NCBI RefSeq assembly: GCF_003696215.1
Contig: NZ_RFFG01000015.1
Coordinates: 1 to 64,000, forward strand
DNA length: 64,000 nucleotides
Source of the DNA: Actinomadura harenae
Lineage (GTDB): Bacteria; Actinomycetota; Actinomycetes; Streptosporangiales; Streptosporangiaceae
Reading direction: 5' to 3'
Notes under the pieces: model-generated
Databases searched by the model: none
What the model saw: the letters and a program-made list of their open reading frames with translations, nothing else
Told to the model about the DNA's origin: nothing
Program-made: the position numbers and the translations under genes
In this document: piece after piece, positions 17,584 through 26,690 of the stretch
Numbering within the stretch: position 1 is the first letter of the stretch
Layout: the number at the start of each line of letters is the position of its first letter

Positions 17584-19368
17584 TCAGCCTCGGGCGCGGG
17601 TGTCCAGGGCCTTGGTGCCGTAGTCGAGGAACTCCTGCGCGAGGCCCTTGATCTGGGTGTCCTCGGGCGTGATGCGGGTTCCGTCGGTGTAGGTCGCGTA
17701 CGCATAGGCGACGTAGCGGCCTCGAACGGTGGCGGCGGCATAACCGCCCGTGCCGTCGATGTCGGGGGCGTGTGGACCGGTCAGGCCGCGGAACCACTCG
17801 TACTTGCCCGGGTTCCCCGCGCGGCTCACCCGCAGGGCGGCCTCGTGGTTCGGCAGGACGGCGACGCCGCTGGTGACGGCGAACTTCTTGTTGTCGCTGA
17901 CGAACGTCACCCGGACGACGGCACGGCAGCCGTCGTGCGCGAGCGCCTCGGCCATCGAACCGCGCGCGGTCAGGCCGCACTGGTGGTTGACCGACGAGCG
18001 GTCGCGCTGGAAGGCGCGCCCGCCCAGCTCGATCGTCGGGCTCGGGAACACCTCGGTCAGCGCGAGCGGCCTGGTGTCGGTCTTGTCGCTGTTGATGTCC
18101 ACAGGGTGGTGGACGGGCCCGCTCGGCGACGGTGAGGCCGACCGTCCGGGCGCGGAGGGCTTGTCCCCGGCCTTGGACTTGGGCTTTCCGCCGTCGCTCC
18201 CGGAGGCCATCCCGGCCACGGCGATGCCGCAGACCGCGACGATCGCCGCCGCGATGCCGCCGCCGATCAGCAGCCGCTTCCGGTTCAGCGGGTTCGCGTT
18301 GGGGCCGTTACCCAGCGGGCCGCGCGGGAACGGCTGCGGGCCGGTGGTGCCGTCGTTCGGGGCGTCAGGGCCGGGGAACGGGCGCCTGGGCGCTCCGAAG
18401 GCGGTCGAGCCGGACGCGTCCGGGGGAGGCGGCGCCGGGGTGGTGGCGTTCTGCGGAGGCGTCGGGGGTGCCGCGGCGGCCGCCTGGGGGACGGGCTGGG
18501 GCGTCGGCGGGACGACCGGCATGTCGACCGCCGTGGCCCGGCCGTTCGGCCTGGGCGGCTGCTGTTTGGCGGCGTCCGGCCTGGGGGCGTTCTTGACGAC
18601 CTTCTCGCTGGGAGGAAGGACGACGCCCGGGGGCGGTTCCACTCCTGGCGGGAGGATCGCATCAGGAGTGAGGACGGGGCCGGACGCCCTGCTGTCGGTG
18701 TTGGCCTTCGGTGCCGCGTGGGCGACCAGGGGCGCGTTCAGGGGCATCACGGCGGACGATGCGTCCGTGCCCTGGGCGGCGCCTCCGGCCACGGGCAGCG
18801 GCCCGGTGCCCGTCGCGGATCCGGAGGGGGTTTCGCCGATGGTGGGCAGCGGTCCTGTGGTGCCCGATCGTGCCGGTCCCGGGACAGGAAGCGGGCCCGT
18901 GGCGCCGGAGCGCGCAGGGCCTGGAAGCGGGCCCGTGGTGCCGGGGCTGACCGGGCCGGGGGACGGTGGTCGGGGGCCGGTGCCGGTCGGGGGGTGGACG
19001 GGGGTGCCGTCCGGGGCGGTGTTCCGCGGCGGACCGGTCCGGGGGCGGGGGACGGCCCGGCGCGAGTCCACGCCGGGGGCGCCCGGGCCGGCGACGAGCC
19101 GGTCGTCGGGCGCGGGGACCGCGGGAGGCGCGGTGTCGGCGGCGGGGCCCGCGGAGGCCCCGACCGTGGCGGGTTCGTCGGGTTCCGGCCCGTCCGAGTC
19201 GGTGGACTCGGCGGCCCACCAGGGGGCCTGGAGGCGGAACGGGGTCGGGATGCGCAGTTCGCCGTCCGCGCGCGCCGGTTCGTCGTGGCCGAAGCTCGGC
19301 GGCGCGGGGACGGAGGGGGCGGGGTCCGCGGCCGCGTCGGCGGGACGGATCTCGTCAGGTTCAGGCAT
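17584..19368 (-). CDS. Single-pass membrane protein with Pro-rich cytoplasmic N-terminus and extracellular domain (paralogue B)
   Basis: A 594-residue protein with no recognised family. Residues 1-360 are Pro/Ala/Gly-rich and probably disordered, with repeated TGPLP units near 140-175. A basic NRKR leads to one transmembrane helix (about 365-387). A Ser/Pro/Lys linker precedes a ~170-residue extracellular domain. That domain aligns by eye with the upstream gene product: PLALTEVF against PLTLSEVF, paired Cys, then VVRVTF against VLRATY. It lies 24 bases after the neighbouring paralogue gene, so they are probably one operon. GAGGA is 12 bases before the ATG. Confidence 0.8.
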   Translation of the reverse strand: MPEPDEIRPADAAADPAPSVPAPPSFGHDEPARADGELRIPTPFRLQAPWWAAESTDSDGPEPDEPATVGASAGPAADTAPPAVPAPDDRLVAGPGAPGVDSRRAVPRPRTGPPRNTAPDGTPVHPPTGTGPRPPSPGPVSPGTTGPLPGPARSGATGPLPVPGPARSGTTGPLPTIGETPSGSATGTGPLPVAGGAAQGTDASSAVMPLNAPLVAHAAPKANTDSRASGPVLTPDAILPPGVEPPPGVVLPPSEKVVKNAPRPDAAKQQPPRPNGRATAVDMPVVPPTPQPVPQAAAAAPPTPPQNATTPAPPPPDASGSTAFGAPRRPFPGPDAPNDGTTGPQPFPRGPLGNGPNANPLNRKRLLIGGGIAAAIVAVCGIAVAGMASGSDGGKPKSKAGDKPSAPGRSASPSPSGPVHHPVDINSDKTDTRPLALTEVFPSPTIELGGRAFQRDRSSVNHQCGLTARGSMAEALAHDGCRAVVRVTFVSDNKKFAVTSGVAVLPNHEAALRVSRAGNPGKYEWFRGLTGPHAPDIDGTGGYAAATVRGRYVAYAYATYTDGTRITPEDTQIKGLAQEFLDYGTKALDTRARG

Positions 19369-19392
19369 GGGGGTCCAGGGTCCTCGTGCCGA

Positions 19393-20703
19393 TCAGCTCC
19401 GGAGGGGCTTGCCTTCGGTCTCCCGGTAGTGCAGCGCCACGCCGAGGCCGCTGCCCTTGATCACCTGCTGTCCGAAGTCGGAGACGTCCGTGTGCGCGCT
19501 GTCGGCGATCTTCTTGCCGTCCGGGCGCTGCACCCAGGTCATGACCAGGTAGTGGCCCCGCGCCTCGGCGGTGCCGAGGGCGAGCCCGGTGCCGATCTTT
19601 CTGGTGTTGCCGGCGCCCGGCAACGGCTTCAGGTAGGCGTCCTTGGCGGCCGCCGCCCGCACCGCCGCCTTGGCCGCGGTCTCGGTCTTGAGGTTGAAAA
19701 CTCCGACGGTGCCGATGAGCTTGCCGTCGCCGCGCGTGTAGGTGGCGCGGAGCACCTGGGAGCAGCCGCCCTTCTTCACTGTCGAGGTCAGGGCCGTGCC
19801 GCCGACCGCACCCGTGCAGGTCTTGGCGGCGTTCCAGCCGGTCCGCTTGAACTTCTCGCCCGCGCCCGAGAAGGACGACTTGCCGAAGACCTCGCTCAGG
19901 GTCAGCGGGCTGGGGTCGGTGGCCCGGGTCTTGAGCTTGACCGGGCTGAGGGTCTGGGAGGGGGAGGCGGACGGCGTGGACGACGACTTCGGGGCGGGCT
20001 TGTTCGCCGCCGAGGTCTTGTTCGCCTTCGGCTTGGAGTCGCCCTTGAACATGGACGCCGCGGCGACGCCCCCGCCGATGAGGACGACGCCCGCCACGGC
20101 CGCGCCGCCGATGATCAGCGGCAGCTTGCCCTTCTTCTTCCGCTCGCCGGGAGGCGGTCCGGCCACGTGCTGGTCGGGACCGCCACCGAAGCCGTCACCG
20201 CCGGGGCCGCCGAAGCCGCCGGGGCCACGGTCGTCCGGGCCGCCCGGACCGCCGCCGAAGCCGCCGCCCTCGGCGAAGCCGTGCTGCTGCGGGTCACCGA
20301 AGCCCTGCTGCGGGTCGCCGAAGCCCTGCTGAGGAGCGCCGAAACCCTGCTGGGGGCCGCCGAAGGCGTTGTGGTCGCCCTGGGCGGCTCCGCCGAAGCC
20401 CTGCGGGACGTCGTCGAATCCCTGGTAGGAGCCGCCGAACGGGGGCTGACCGCCGAGCGCGGCGGTCCCGTTCGGGTCGCCGAGCGCGGCCGTGCCGTTC
20501 GGGTCGCCGGGGCCGGACGCGGCGCGCGGCGGCTCGTGCGCCAGGCCGCCCGGGGGCGCGCCGAAGGAACCGGGGGCGAGCCGGTTCTGGTCGTCGTCCC
20601 ACGAGACCGGCGCGGGATCCGCGCCGCCGGGACCGTGGGGCTGTCGCGGCGGCTGCTCCGAAGGCCAGCCGCCGTTTTTGCCTGTGTCACCGGGGTAACC
20701 CAT
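19393..20703 (-). CDS. Single-pass membrane protein with Gly/Gln-rich repeats and extracellular domain (paralogue A)
   Basis: A 436-residue protein with the same plan as the gene downstream of it. Residues 1-190 are low-complexity and contain a DPNGTAALG duplication (67-84) and PQQGFGD-type heptads (117-144). KKKGK precedes one transmembrane helix (about 193-219). A Ser/Thr/Pro linker and an extracellular domain with LTLSEVFGK, TCTGAV, GGCSQVLRATY and IGTVGVFNL follow. The start ATG has no RBS but has a TAGGGT box six bases upstream (20710-20715), so the transcript may be leaderless. Function unknown. Confidence 0.8.
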   Translation of the reverse strand: MGYPGDTGKNGGWPSEQPPRQPHGPGGADPAPVSWDDDQNRLAPGSFGAPPGGLAHEPPRAASGPGDPNGTAALGDPNGTAALGGQPPFGGSYQGFDDVPQGFGGAAQGDHNAFGGPQQGFGAPQQGFGDPQQGFGDPQQHGFAEGGGFGGGPGGPDDRGPGGFGGPGGDGFGGGPDQHVAGPPPGERKKKGKLPLIIGGAAVAGVVLIGGGVAAASMFKGDSKPKANKTSAANKPAPKSSSTPSASPSQTLSPVKLKTRATDPSPLTLSEVFGKSSFSGAGEKFKRTGWNAAKTCTGAVGGTALTSTVKKGGCSQVLRATYTRGDGKLIGTVGVFNLKTETAAKAAVRAAAAKDAYLKPLPGAGNTRKIGTGLALGTAEARGHYLVMTWVQRPDGKKIADSAHTDVSDFGQQVIKGSGLGVALHYRETEGKPLRS

Positions 20704-20819
20704 GGCTGGACCCTACCGTTCTCCGCTCAGGTGTCTGGACTCATCGGCACAGCCACCATGACATGGGGGCGAACCGGACGTCGCCGGTTTCGGGAACCTC
20801 GCACGGCGTCCGGGGACGG

Positions 20820-22142
20820 TCATCTCCAGCCGAAGTCCTGCGTCCAGAGGGGGCCGCCGGGGCCGTTCGCGCGGCCGACGCCGATGGCCTTCAAGCCGCA
20901 GTTCAGGATGTTGGCGCGGTGCCCGGGGCTGTTCATCCAGCCCTTCATGACCGAGGCGGCGTCCGCGTATCCCTTGGCGATGTTCTCGGCGCCCGGCTGG
21001 GAGTAGCCCTGGCGCTCGATCCGGTCCCAGGGGCTGTCGCCGTTCTGGGAGTCGTGGCTGAAGTAGTCGTGCGCGGCCATGTCCTGCGAGTGCAGGCGGG
21101 CGGCGCGGGTGAGGCGCGCGTCCAGCCGCAGGGGGGAGCATCCCGCCTTCGCGCGCTCCTGGTTGGTGATCTTGAAGACGGCCGCCTCGGACGAGGTCGC
21201 GCCGGCTCCACCACCACCGCCACCGGAGCCGCCGTTCCCACCGGTTCCGGATCCCGACCCGGAACCGCCCCCGCTGCCGGACTTGCCGGGGGACGAGCCC
21301 GACCCGCCGCCGGAGGTTCCGCCCGGCTTGGCGGCCGTCGGCTTGGAGGTGGGCTTCTTCGCGGTCGGCTTCGCCTTGGGCGTCCTGCTGGGGGTCTTGG
21401 ACGGCGTCCTGGACGGGCCGCCAGTGGGCGAGACGTCCGGCTGGGCGCCGTCCTGGCCGCCGGTCGCGCCGTCCGGGGCGGACGCCGCCGTCGGCTTGCG
21501 CTTGCCGTCGTCCGACGTGAGTTGGCTCACGGCGACGCCCGCGCCGACGACCAGGGCCATCGCCCCGGCCGCACCCGCGATCATCAGGGGCGCCCGCCGC
21601 TTGCGGTTGGGCCCGCCGCCGGGAGGGCTGCTCCAGAAGTCGCGTCCTCCAGGACCGCCCGGTCCGCCCGGTCCGCCCGGTCCGCCGGGGCCCTCAGGGC
21701 CGGAGGGGACGTACGGGGTGCGTCCGATGGGGGAGTAGGCGAGCTGGTCGCCCTCCTGGGGGACGTAGGCGCCGGGAGCGTCCGCCGGGTGGGAACCGTG
21801 GACCCGCGCGGCCTCGGCGTCGGAGGGGCGGTGCCGCTCGTGCTCCAGCGGCCGAGGGCCCGCGGGCGGGGCGAAACGGTCCGGATGCACGCCTTCGGGC
21901 GGTCCGAGGCGGTAGGGGTCGGACGAGGCGAAGGCCCCGTTGCCCGAAGCGGGACCTGCGGGGGCGGCGTCACCAGGGACGGGGCCACCAGGGAATGTTC
22001 CACCGGGGACGGGGCCACCTGGGAATGTTCCACCCGGGGTGGGGCCGCTGGACGCGTGGCGTCCGGGGGCGTCCCGGTGGGGATCGCCCGCCCGGGGATC
22101 TCGGGGACGGGAGGGGCGGGAGGCGCGGCGGGGAGGGCGCAT
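20820..22142 (-). CDS. Membrane-anchored CAP/SCP-domain protein
   Basis: A 440-residue protein. Residues 1-180 are Pro/Gly-rich with GGTFPGGPVP and PGG repeats. One transmembrane helix lies at about 185-208, followed by a Thr/Pro/Lys then Gly/Ser linker (209-316). A CAP domain (319-440) carries His351 (LHSQDMA), Glu386 (PGAENIA) and His408 (SPGHRANIL), the expected CAP cavity residues. Bacterial CAP proteins are secreted and of mostly unknown activity. Start ATG 22142 follows AGGAG; a longer in-frame start (22505) has no conserved sequence. Third member of a leftward membrane-protein group. Confidence 0.88.
   Translation of the reverse strand: MRPPRRASRPSRPRDPRAGDPHRDAPGRHASSGPTPGGTFPGGPVPGGTFPGGPVPGDAAPAGPASGNGAFASSDPYRLGPPEGVHPDRFAPPAGPRPLEHERHRPSDAEAARVHGSHPADAPGAYVPQEGDQLAYSPIGRTPYVPSGPEGPGGPGGPGGPGGPGGRDFWSSPPGGGPNRKRRAPLMIAGAAGAMALVVGAGVAVSQLTSDDGKRKPTAASAPDGATGGQDGAQPDVSPTGGPSRTPSKTPSRTPKAKPTAKKPTSKPTAAKPGGTSGGGSGSSPGKSGSGGGSGSGSGTGGNGGSGGGGGGAGATSSEAAVFKITNQERAKAGCSPLRLDARLTRAARLHSQDMAAHDYFSHDSQNGDSPWDRIERQGYSQPGAENIAKGYADAASVMKGWMNSPGHRANILNCGLKAIGVGRANGPGGPLWTQDFGWR
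21976..22035 (-). repeat. Tandem 30-bp repeat (two copies) in the CAP gene
   Basis: Units 21976-22005 and 22006-22035 differ at a single base. On the minus strand each encodes the ten residues GGTFPGGPVP, near residues 37-56 of the CAP protein. Repeat number probably varies between strains. Confidence 0.85.
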
Positions 22143-22412
22143 CGAGAGCTCCTGGGGCCGGGCCGGCGCGCTGCCGGCGAGGGGACCGGACGCGCCGCAC
22201 CTTATCCATATATGGGGCATTGGTGGTCGATCCCCCTCCCGGACGGCCTCCGGATGATCACCGGGGATCTTCAGGGGATCTTCGGGAGGTTCGGGGACCC
22301 GTCCGGGGCATGGGGCGGGATGGTGCATACTGGAGGATGGCCGGGAAAGTAGCCGTCGGCAGCTGACGCACGAGCACTGAGCACAGCGTGAGCACCGTGT
22401 AGCGGCCTCGCT

Positions 22413-22442
22413 TTGACCCGTGCCCGCGTGGCTCGATATGCT
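22413..22442 (+). promoter_or_regulatory. Promoter for rplM-rpsI
   Basis: TTGACC (22413-22418) and TATGCT (22437-22442) are separated by 18 bases, close to the housekeeping sigma consensus of actinobacteria. The gap 22143-22576 has no gene. This promoter would give a leader of ~125 bases before the rplM GTG, a separate transcription start for L13-S9 independent of the alpha operon. Confidence 0.6.
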
Positions 22443-22576
22443 GCCCAGTCGCTGTATTGCGTGCCCGACCTCATTGGGCGGGTGGCGATCGCAACCGCGC
22501 GGCACGCCCGTCCCGCGATCCGCGGGGGCCGGGCGAGATCAACCGCCAGTCGACTAGGAAACGAAGGTCTACGACC

Positions 22577-23020
22577 GTGCGCACGTACACCCCAAAGCCC
22601 TCTGACGTTCAGCGTCAGTGGCATGTCATCGACGCGACCGACGTCGTGCTGGGCCGGCTCGCGAGCCAGACCGCGCAGCTGCTCCGGGGTAAGCACAAGC
22701 CGATCTACGCGCCGCACCTCGACACCGGTGACTTCGTCATCATCATCAACGCCGACAAGGTGGCGCTGTCGGGCAACAAGCTCCAGAACAAGCGCGCCTA
22801 CCGGCACTCGGGCTACCCGGGCGGCCTCCGCTCGATGTCCTACGCGGACCTGCTCGAGAAGCACCCGGCGAAGGCCGTCGAGAAGGCGATCAAGGGCATG
22901 CTGCCCAAGAACACCCTCGGCCGCCAGATGCTCGGCAAGGTGAAGGTCTACGCCGGACCGGAGCACCCGCACGCCGCGCAGAAGCCGGTTCCGTTCGAGA
23001 TCAAGCAGATCGCGCAGTAA
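22577..23020 (+). CDS. rplM: 50S ribosomal protein L13
   Basis: A 147-residue early-assembly protein of the large subunit. Motifs are [40 protein letters not shown] and the [19 protein letters not shown] segment. The start is GTG 22577 ([15 protein letters not shown]) with GAAGG upstream. The in-frame upstream sequence from 22457 is not conserved. It is followed by rpsI as in all actinobacteria. Confidence 0.98.
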   Translation: MRTYTPKPSDVQRQWHVIDATDVVLGRLASQTAQLLRGKHKPIYAPHLDTGDFVIIINADKVALSGNKLQNKRAYRHSGYPGGLRSMSYADLLEKHPAKAVEKAIKGMLPKNTLGRQMLGKVKVYAGPEHPHAAQKPVPFEIKQIAQ

Positions 23021-23125
23021 CACCCCGTACCGCGCCGTCAGGCGCGGTGGCCGACACAGTGGCCGCCGGGGCACCCGCGCGACGCGGGCCAGCCGCCCTG
23101 GCTAGAAGACTTCCTGAGGAGAAAA

Positions 23126-23638
23126 GTGTCCGAGACCGGCATTGAGACGCCCGCCGAGGGCGTCGAGTACGACTCGTACGAGGACGCGCCGTCCGAGTAC
23201 TCGACGGAGACCCCCGAGGCCGAGGCCGGCTTCCTGGGTCAGCCCGTCGCCACCGGCCCCGCGGCCGGCACCGGCCGCCGCAAGGAGGCCATCGCGCGCG
23301 TCCGCATCGTCCCGGGCTCGGGCAAGTGGACCATCAACGGCCGCACCCTGGACCAGTACTTCCCGAACAAGGTCCACCAGCAGATCGTGAACTCCCCGTT
23401 CGTGCTGCTGGGTCTGGAGAACCAGTTCGACGTGATCTGCCGGGTCAACGGCGGTGGCACCACCGGCCAGGCCGGCGCCCTGCTCCTGGGCATCTCCCGG
23501 GCGCTCCAGTTCTCCAACATCGAGCACCGTCCGGCGCTGAAGAAGGCCGGATTCCTCACCCGTGACGCGCGGGCGACCGAGCGCAAGAAGGCCGGTCTCA
23601 AGAAGGCCCGCAAGGCGCCGCAGTACAGCAAGCGCTAA
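23126..23638 (+). CDS. rpsI: 30S ribosomal protein S9
   Basis: A 170-residue protein with an acidic, disordered extension of ~45 residues before the conserved core ([26 protein letters not shown]). The C-terminus ends in KAPQYSKR, the tail that reaches the P-site tRNA anticodon loop. The start is GTG 23126 with GAGGAG five bases upstream. The long N-terminus is usual in actinobacteria. It forms an operon with rplM. Confidence 0.98.
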   Translation: MSETGIETPAEGVEYDSYEDAPSEYSTETPEAEAGFLGQPVATGPAAGTGRRKEAIARVRIVPGSGKWTINGRTLDQYFPNKVHQQIVNSPFVLLGLENQFDVICRVNGGGTTGQAGALLLGISRALQFSNIEHRPALKKAGFLTRDARATERKKAGLKKARKAPQYSKR

Positions 23639-23648
23639 GCGTTCCGAT

Positions 23649-23728
23649 CGAGCCGCCGCGTTCCGTGTGGCACGCCGCCGTCCCCCCATCGCGCGGGGGC
23701 GGGCGGCGTCCGCGGGCGCGGCGGCTCG
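23649..23728 (+). terminator. Large compound hairpin after rpsI
   Basis: An outer perfect 12-bp stem (23649-23660 with 23717-23728) encloses a second stem (23672-23679 with 23702-23709, continued by C-run/G-run pairing around 23682-23699). It starts 11 bases after the rpsI stop and is the likely end of the L13-S9 transcript. Confidence 0.7.
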
Positions 23729-23855
23729 TTCGCATTTCACGGGGACGGTCGGGGCGCGCTCGGCTTGCCGGGCGCGCTCGCCATCGCGGACTACATTGAG
23801 CGTGCCGGCGCGCGGGGCCGGGGGATTCCGCGCCCGGTCGAGCTAGGAGTTGATC

Positions 23856-25202
23856 GTGGGTCGTCTGTTCGGAACCGACGGAGTGCGCGGGCTCGCCAAC
23901 CGCGATCTCACCGCGTCGCTCGCCATGGACCTGTCGGTCGCGGCGGCGAGGGTCCTCGGCGAGGCCGGGGCGTTCGCCGGGCACCGCCCGGTCGCGGTGG
24001 TGGGCCGCGACCCGCGCGCCTCGGGCGAGTTCCTCGAGGCCGCCGTCGTCGCCGGTCTCGCCGGCGCCGGGGTGGACGTGCTGCGGCTCGGCGTCCTGCC
24101 GACCCCGGCCGTGGCGCACCTCACCCACGCGCTGGACGCCGACCTCGGCGTGATGCTGTCGGCCTCGCACAACCCCGCCCCCGACAACGGGATCAAGTTC
24201 TTCGACCGCAGCGGCTTCAAGCTCGCCGACGACATCGAGGACCGGATCGAGGCGACCCTCGGCCAGGACTGGGAGCCCCCGACCGGCGCGGGCGTCGGAC
24301 GCGTCCGGGAGGCGCACGGGGCGGTCGAGCAGTACGTCGCGCACCTGCTGAGCACGCTGCCGGTGTCGCTGGACGGCCTGAAGGTCGTGGTGGACTGCGC
24401 GAACGGCGCGTCCTGCGAGGTGGCGCCCGAGGCGCTGCGCCGCGCCGGGGCCGAGGTGATCACCATCGGGACCGCGCCGGACGGCCTCAACATCAACGCC
24501 GGTGTCGGTTCCACGCACCTGGACGCGCTGAAGACCGCCGTCCGCGAGCACGGAGCGGACGCGGGCATCGCCAACGACGGCGACGCCGACCGCTGCCTGG
24601 CCGTCACCGCCGGCGGCGAGGAGGTCGACGGCGACCAGATCATGGCGATCCTGGCGCTGGACCTGCGCGAGGCCGGGCGCCTCGCCGACGACACCGTCGT
24701 CGCGACCGTGATGTCGAACCTGGGCTTCAAGCTGGCCATGCGCGAGGCGGGGCTGACGGTCGTGGAGACCGCCGTCGGCGACCGCTACGTCCTGGAGGCG
24801 ATGAAGGAGAGCGGGTTCAACTTCGGCGGCGAGCAGTCCGGCCACGTGATCATGCTGGACCACGCCACCACCGGCGACGGCGTCCTGACCGGGCTGCACC
24901 TGCTCGCCGCGATGGCCCGGCTGGGCCGTCCGCTGGACGAGCTGGCCAAGGTCATGACCCGGCTGCCGCAGGTGCTGATCAACGTCCGGGACGTGGACAA
25001 GGCCCGCGCGGGGTCGTCGCCCGAACTGGCGGCGGCGATCGCCGAGGCGGAGGCCGGTCTGGGCGCGTCCGGGCGGGTGCTGATCCGGCCGAGCGGCACC
25101 GAGCCGATGGTCCGCGTCATGGTCGAGGCCGCGTCCGAGGAGCAGGCCCGCGCCGTGGCCGAGCGTCTCGCCGAGGTCGTCCGCAGCGCCCTCGGTCGGT
25201 AG
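23856..25202 (+). CDS. glmM: Phosphoglucosamine mutase
   Basis: A 448-residue enzyme that converts glucosamine-6-P to glucosamine-1-P for UDP-GlcNAc and peptidoglycan synthesis. The active-site phosphoserine is Ser104 in [16 protein letters not shown]. The metal loop is NDGDADRC, the sugar loop GGEQSGH, and the phosphate loop [15 protein letters not shown] 23856 ([12 protein letters not shown]) follows AGGAG by six bases. It works just downstream of GlmS, encoded ~8.6 kb away. Confidence 0.98.
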   Translation: MGRLFGTDGVRGLANRDLTASLAMDLSVAAARVLGEAGAFAGHRPVAVVGRDPRASGEFLEAAVVAGLAGAGVDVLRLGVLPTPAVAHLTHALDADLGVMLSASHNPAPDNGIKFFDRSGFKLADDIEDRIEATLGQDWEPPTGAGVGRVREAHGAVEQYVAHLLSTLPVSLDGLKVVVDCANGASCEVAPEALRRAGAEVITIGTAPDGLNINAGVGSTHLDALKTAVREHGADAGIANDGDADRCLAVTAGGEEVDGDQIMAILALDLREAGRLADDTVVATVMSNLGFKLAMREAGLTVVETAVGDRYVLEAMKESGFNFGGEQSGHVIMLDHATTGDGVLTGLHLLAAMARLGRPLDELAKVMTRLPQVLINVRDVDKARAGSSPELAAAIAEAEAGLGASGRVLIRPSGTEPMVRVMVEAASEEQARAVAERLAEVVRSALGR

Positions 25203-25304
25203 CGGCCTCGGGCGGTAGGGCCTTCGGGCGGTAGCGGCCCGCCAGGGAGATCAGAGTTCCGGGCCCGCGCGAGCGTTCGCGCGGGCCTCACCTAGGCTGG
25301 CTTC

Positions 25305-25640
25305 ATGACCACCCAGCCTGACGAGAACAAGCCCGGCGACCAGCCCGAAGAGGAGCGGCGGCGGGACGAGGCGCGGCCGCGCGTCCGGACGGAGCGCGGG
25401 ATCGGCGCCCGTGCCGTCGGCGCCGAGGTCACCGGCGCGTCCGCGACCGGCGCGCGCCTCAGCCCGCTGAACGGCCTGGGCACCCTGGCCCTCGGCAGCG
25501 CCGCCGTCGGCGCGCTGGCCATCGGCGCCCTCGCGATCGGTCGCCTGGCGATCAAGCGCGCCGTGATCCAGCACCTGGAGGCCGGTGTCGTCGAGATCGC
25601 CCACCTCAAGGTCGGCCGCTTCGAGATCACCGAGAGCTGA
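25305..25640 (+). CDS. Small protein with Gly/Ala/Ile-rich repeats, unknown function
   Basis: A 111-residue protein of no recognised family. Residues 1-45 are polar and charged (Lys/Asp/Glu/Arg). Residues ~52-90 form short repeats of the type LGSAAVGALAIGALAIGRLAI, and the last 20 residues continue the pattern (AGVVEIAHLKVGRFEI). The spacing suggests a small beta-helix or a membrane-associated segment. The ATG has no RBS but has TAGGCT at 25293-25298, six bases upstream, so it may be leaderless. Confidence 0.65.
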   Translation: MTTQPDENKPGDQPEEERRRDEARPRVRTERGIGARAVGAEVTGASATGARLSPLNGLGTLALGSAAVGALAIGALAIGRLAIKRAVIQHLEAGVVEIAHLKVGRFEITES

Positions 25641-25693
25641 GCCGTCCGGGCCTGGTGACCGAGGGAAGGCGCAGGTACGGGACGATGTGACGT

Positions 25694-26656
25694 GTGTTGC
25701 ATCTGAGATCGATCGTCCCGGCCGACCGGACGGACGCGGTGTGCTCGGCGCTCGCCGAGCACGTGGGCGTCACGAACGTGGTGGTGGTGCCGGGCGCGGC
25801 CCGCAGTCCCGAAGGGGACCTGGTCACGGCGGACGTGGCGCGGGAGGCCGCCAACGAGGTCCTGGGGGCGCTGCGCGGGCTCGGCGTCGACCGGGACGGC
25901 TCGATCGCCGTCGAGAAGATCGACCTGTCCCTGTCGCGCGTCGCGGACGAGGCGGAGCGGCGGGCGCCCGGCGCGTCCGACGACGCCGTCGTCTGGGACG
26001 AGCTGAACCGGCAGACCGCCGAGGGCGCCGAGCTGACCTGGGCGTACCTGGCCTTCCTCACGCTCGCCACGATGCTCGCCGGGATCGCGGCGATCACGGA
26101 CTCGGCGATCCTGGTGGTCGGCGCGATGGTGCTCGGCCCGGAGTTCGCCTCGGTGGCCGCGATCTGTTACGGCGTGATCACCCGGAACTGGGGGCGGATC
26201 CGGGGAGCCGTCTGGACGCTGACCGTCGGGTTCGCCTTCGCCATCGCGGTCACCTACCTGTGCGCCCTGGCCGGCCGGTGGACCGGCGTGATCAACATCA
26301 GCGCGCTGCCGGCCGACCGTCCGGCCACGGCGTTCATCTACAGCCCGGACCGCTGGTCGTTCATCGTCGCGGTGCTCGCGGGCGCCGCCGGGGTGCTGTC
26401 CATGACGGCGGGCAAGTCGTCCGCGCTGGTCGGGGTGTTCATCTCGGTCACGACCGTCCCGGCGGCGGGGAACCTCGCGGTCGCGCTCGCACTGAAGCAC
26501 GGGAGCCAGATCGGCGGCTCGATCCTCCAGCTCGTGGTCAACATCGCCGGGATGCTCGTGGCGGGCACTCTTACCCTCCTCCTCCAGCGTTTCGTGTGGA
26601 CCTGGGTGCTACGCCGTTCGGCCGGATCGGCCGAACGGCCTACTCCCCACGGGTGA
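25694..26656 (+). CDS. DUF389 family membrane protein
   Basis: A 320-residue protein. Residues 1-90 form a soluble region (LHLRSIVPADRTDAV). Residues ~105-305 form several hydrophobic helices matching the DUF389 pattern, with WAYLAFLTLATMLAGIAAITDSAILVVGAMVLGPEF and ISVTTVPAAGNLAVALAL as typical blocks. DUF389 proteins are widespread and their substrate is unknown. The GTG at 25694 is the only reasonable start; a TTG codon follows it directly, and no strong RBS is seen. Confidence 0.85.
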   Translation: MLHLRSIVPADRTDAVCSALAEHVGVTNVVVVPGAARSPEGDLVTADVAREAANEVLGALRGLGVDRDGSIAVEKIDLSLSRVADEAERRAPGASDDAVVWDELNRQTAEGAELTWAYLAFLTLATMLAGIAAITDSAILVVGAMVLGPEFASVAAICYGVITRNWGRIRGAVWTLTVGFAFAIAVTYLCALAGRWTGVINISALPADRPATAFIYSPDRWSFIVAVLAGAAGVLSMTAGKSSALVGVFISVTTVPAAGNLAVALALKHGSQIGGSILQLVVNIAGMLVAGTLTLLLQRFVWTWVLRRSAGSAERPTPHG

Positions 26657-26690
26657 CGACGAACACACCGAATGCCGCTAAGTTCTGGGT

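Noticed and set aside
18718..21006. 762-codon plus-strand frame across the membrane island
   Set aside because: Runs opposite two genes with clear transmembrane and extracellular domains; Gly/Arg-rich with no motif. The minus-strand reading has paralogy to support it.
20763..22352. 529-codon plus-strand frame opposite the CAP gene
   Set aside because: The CAP domain is unambiguous on the minus strand.
24000..25300. Phosphomannomutase/phosphoglucomutase instead of GlmM
   Set aside because: The N-terminus [11 protein letters not shown] and SASHNP context match GlmM, and the place after rpsI is that of glmM.
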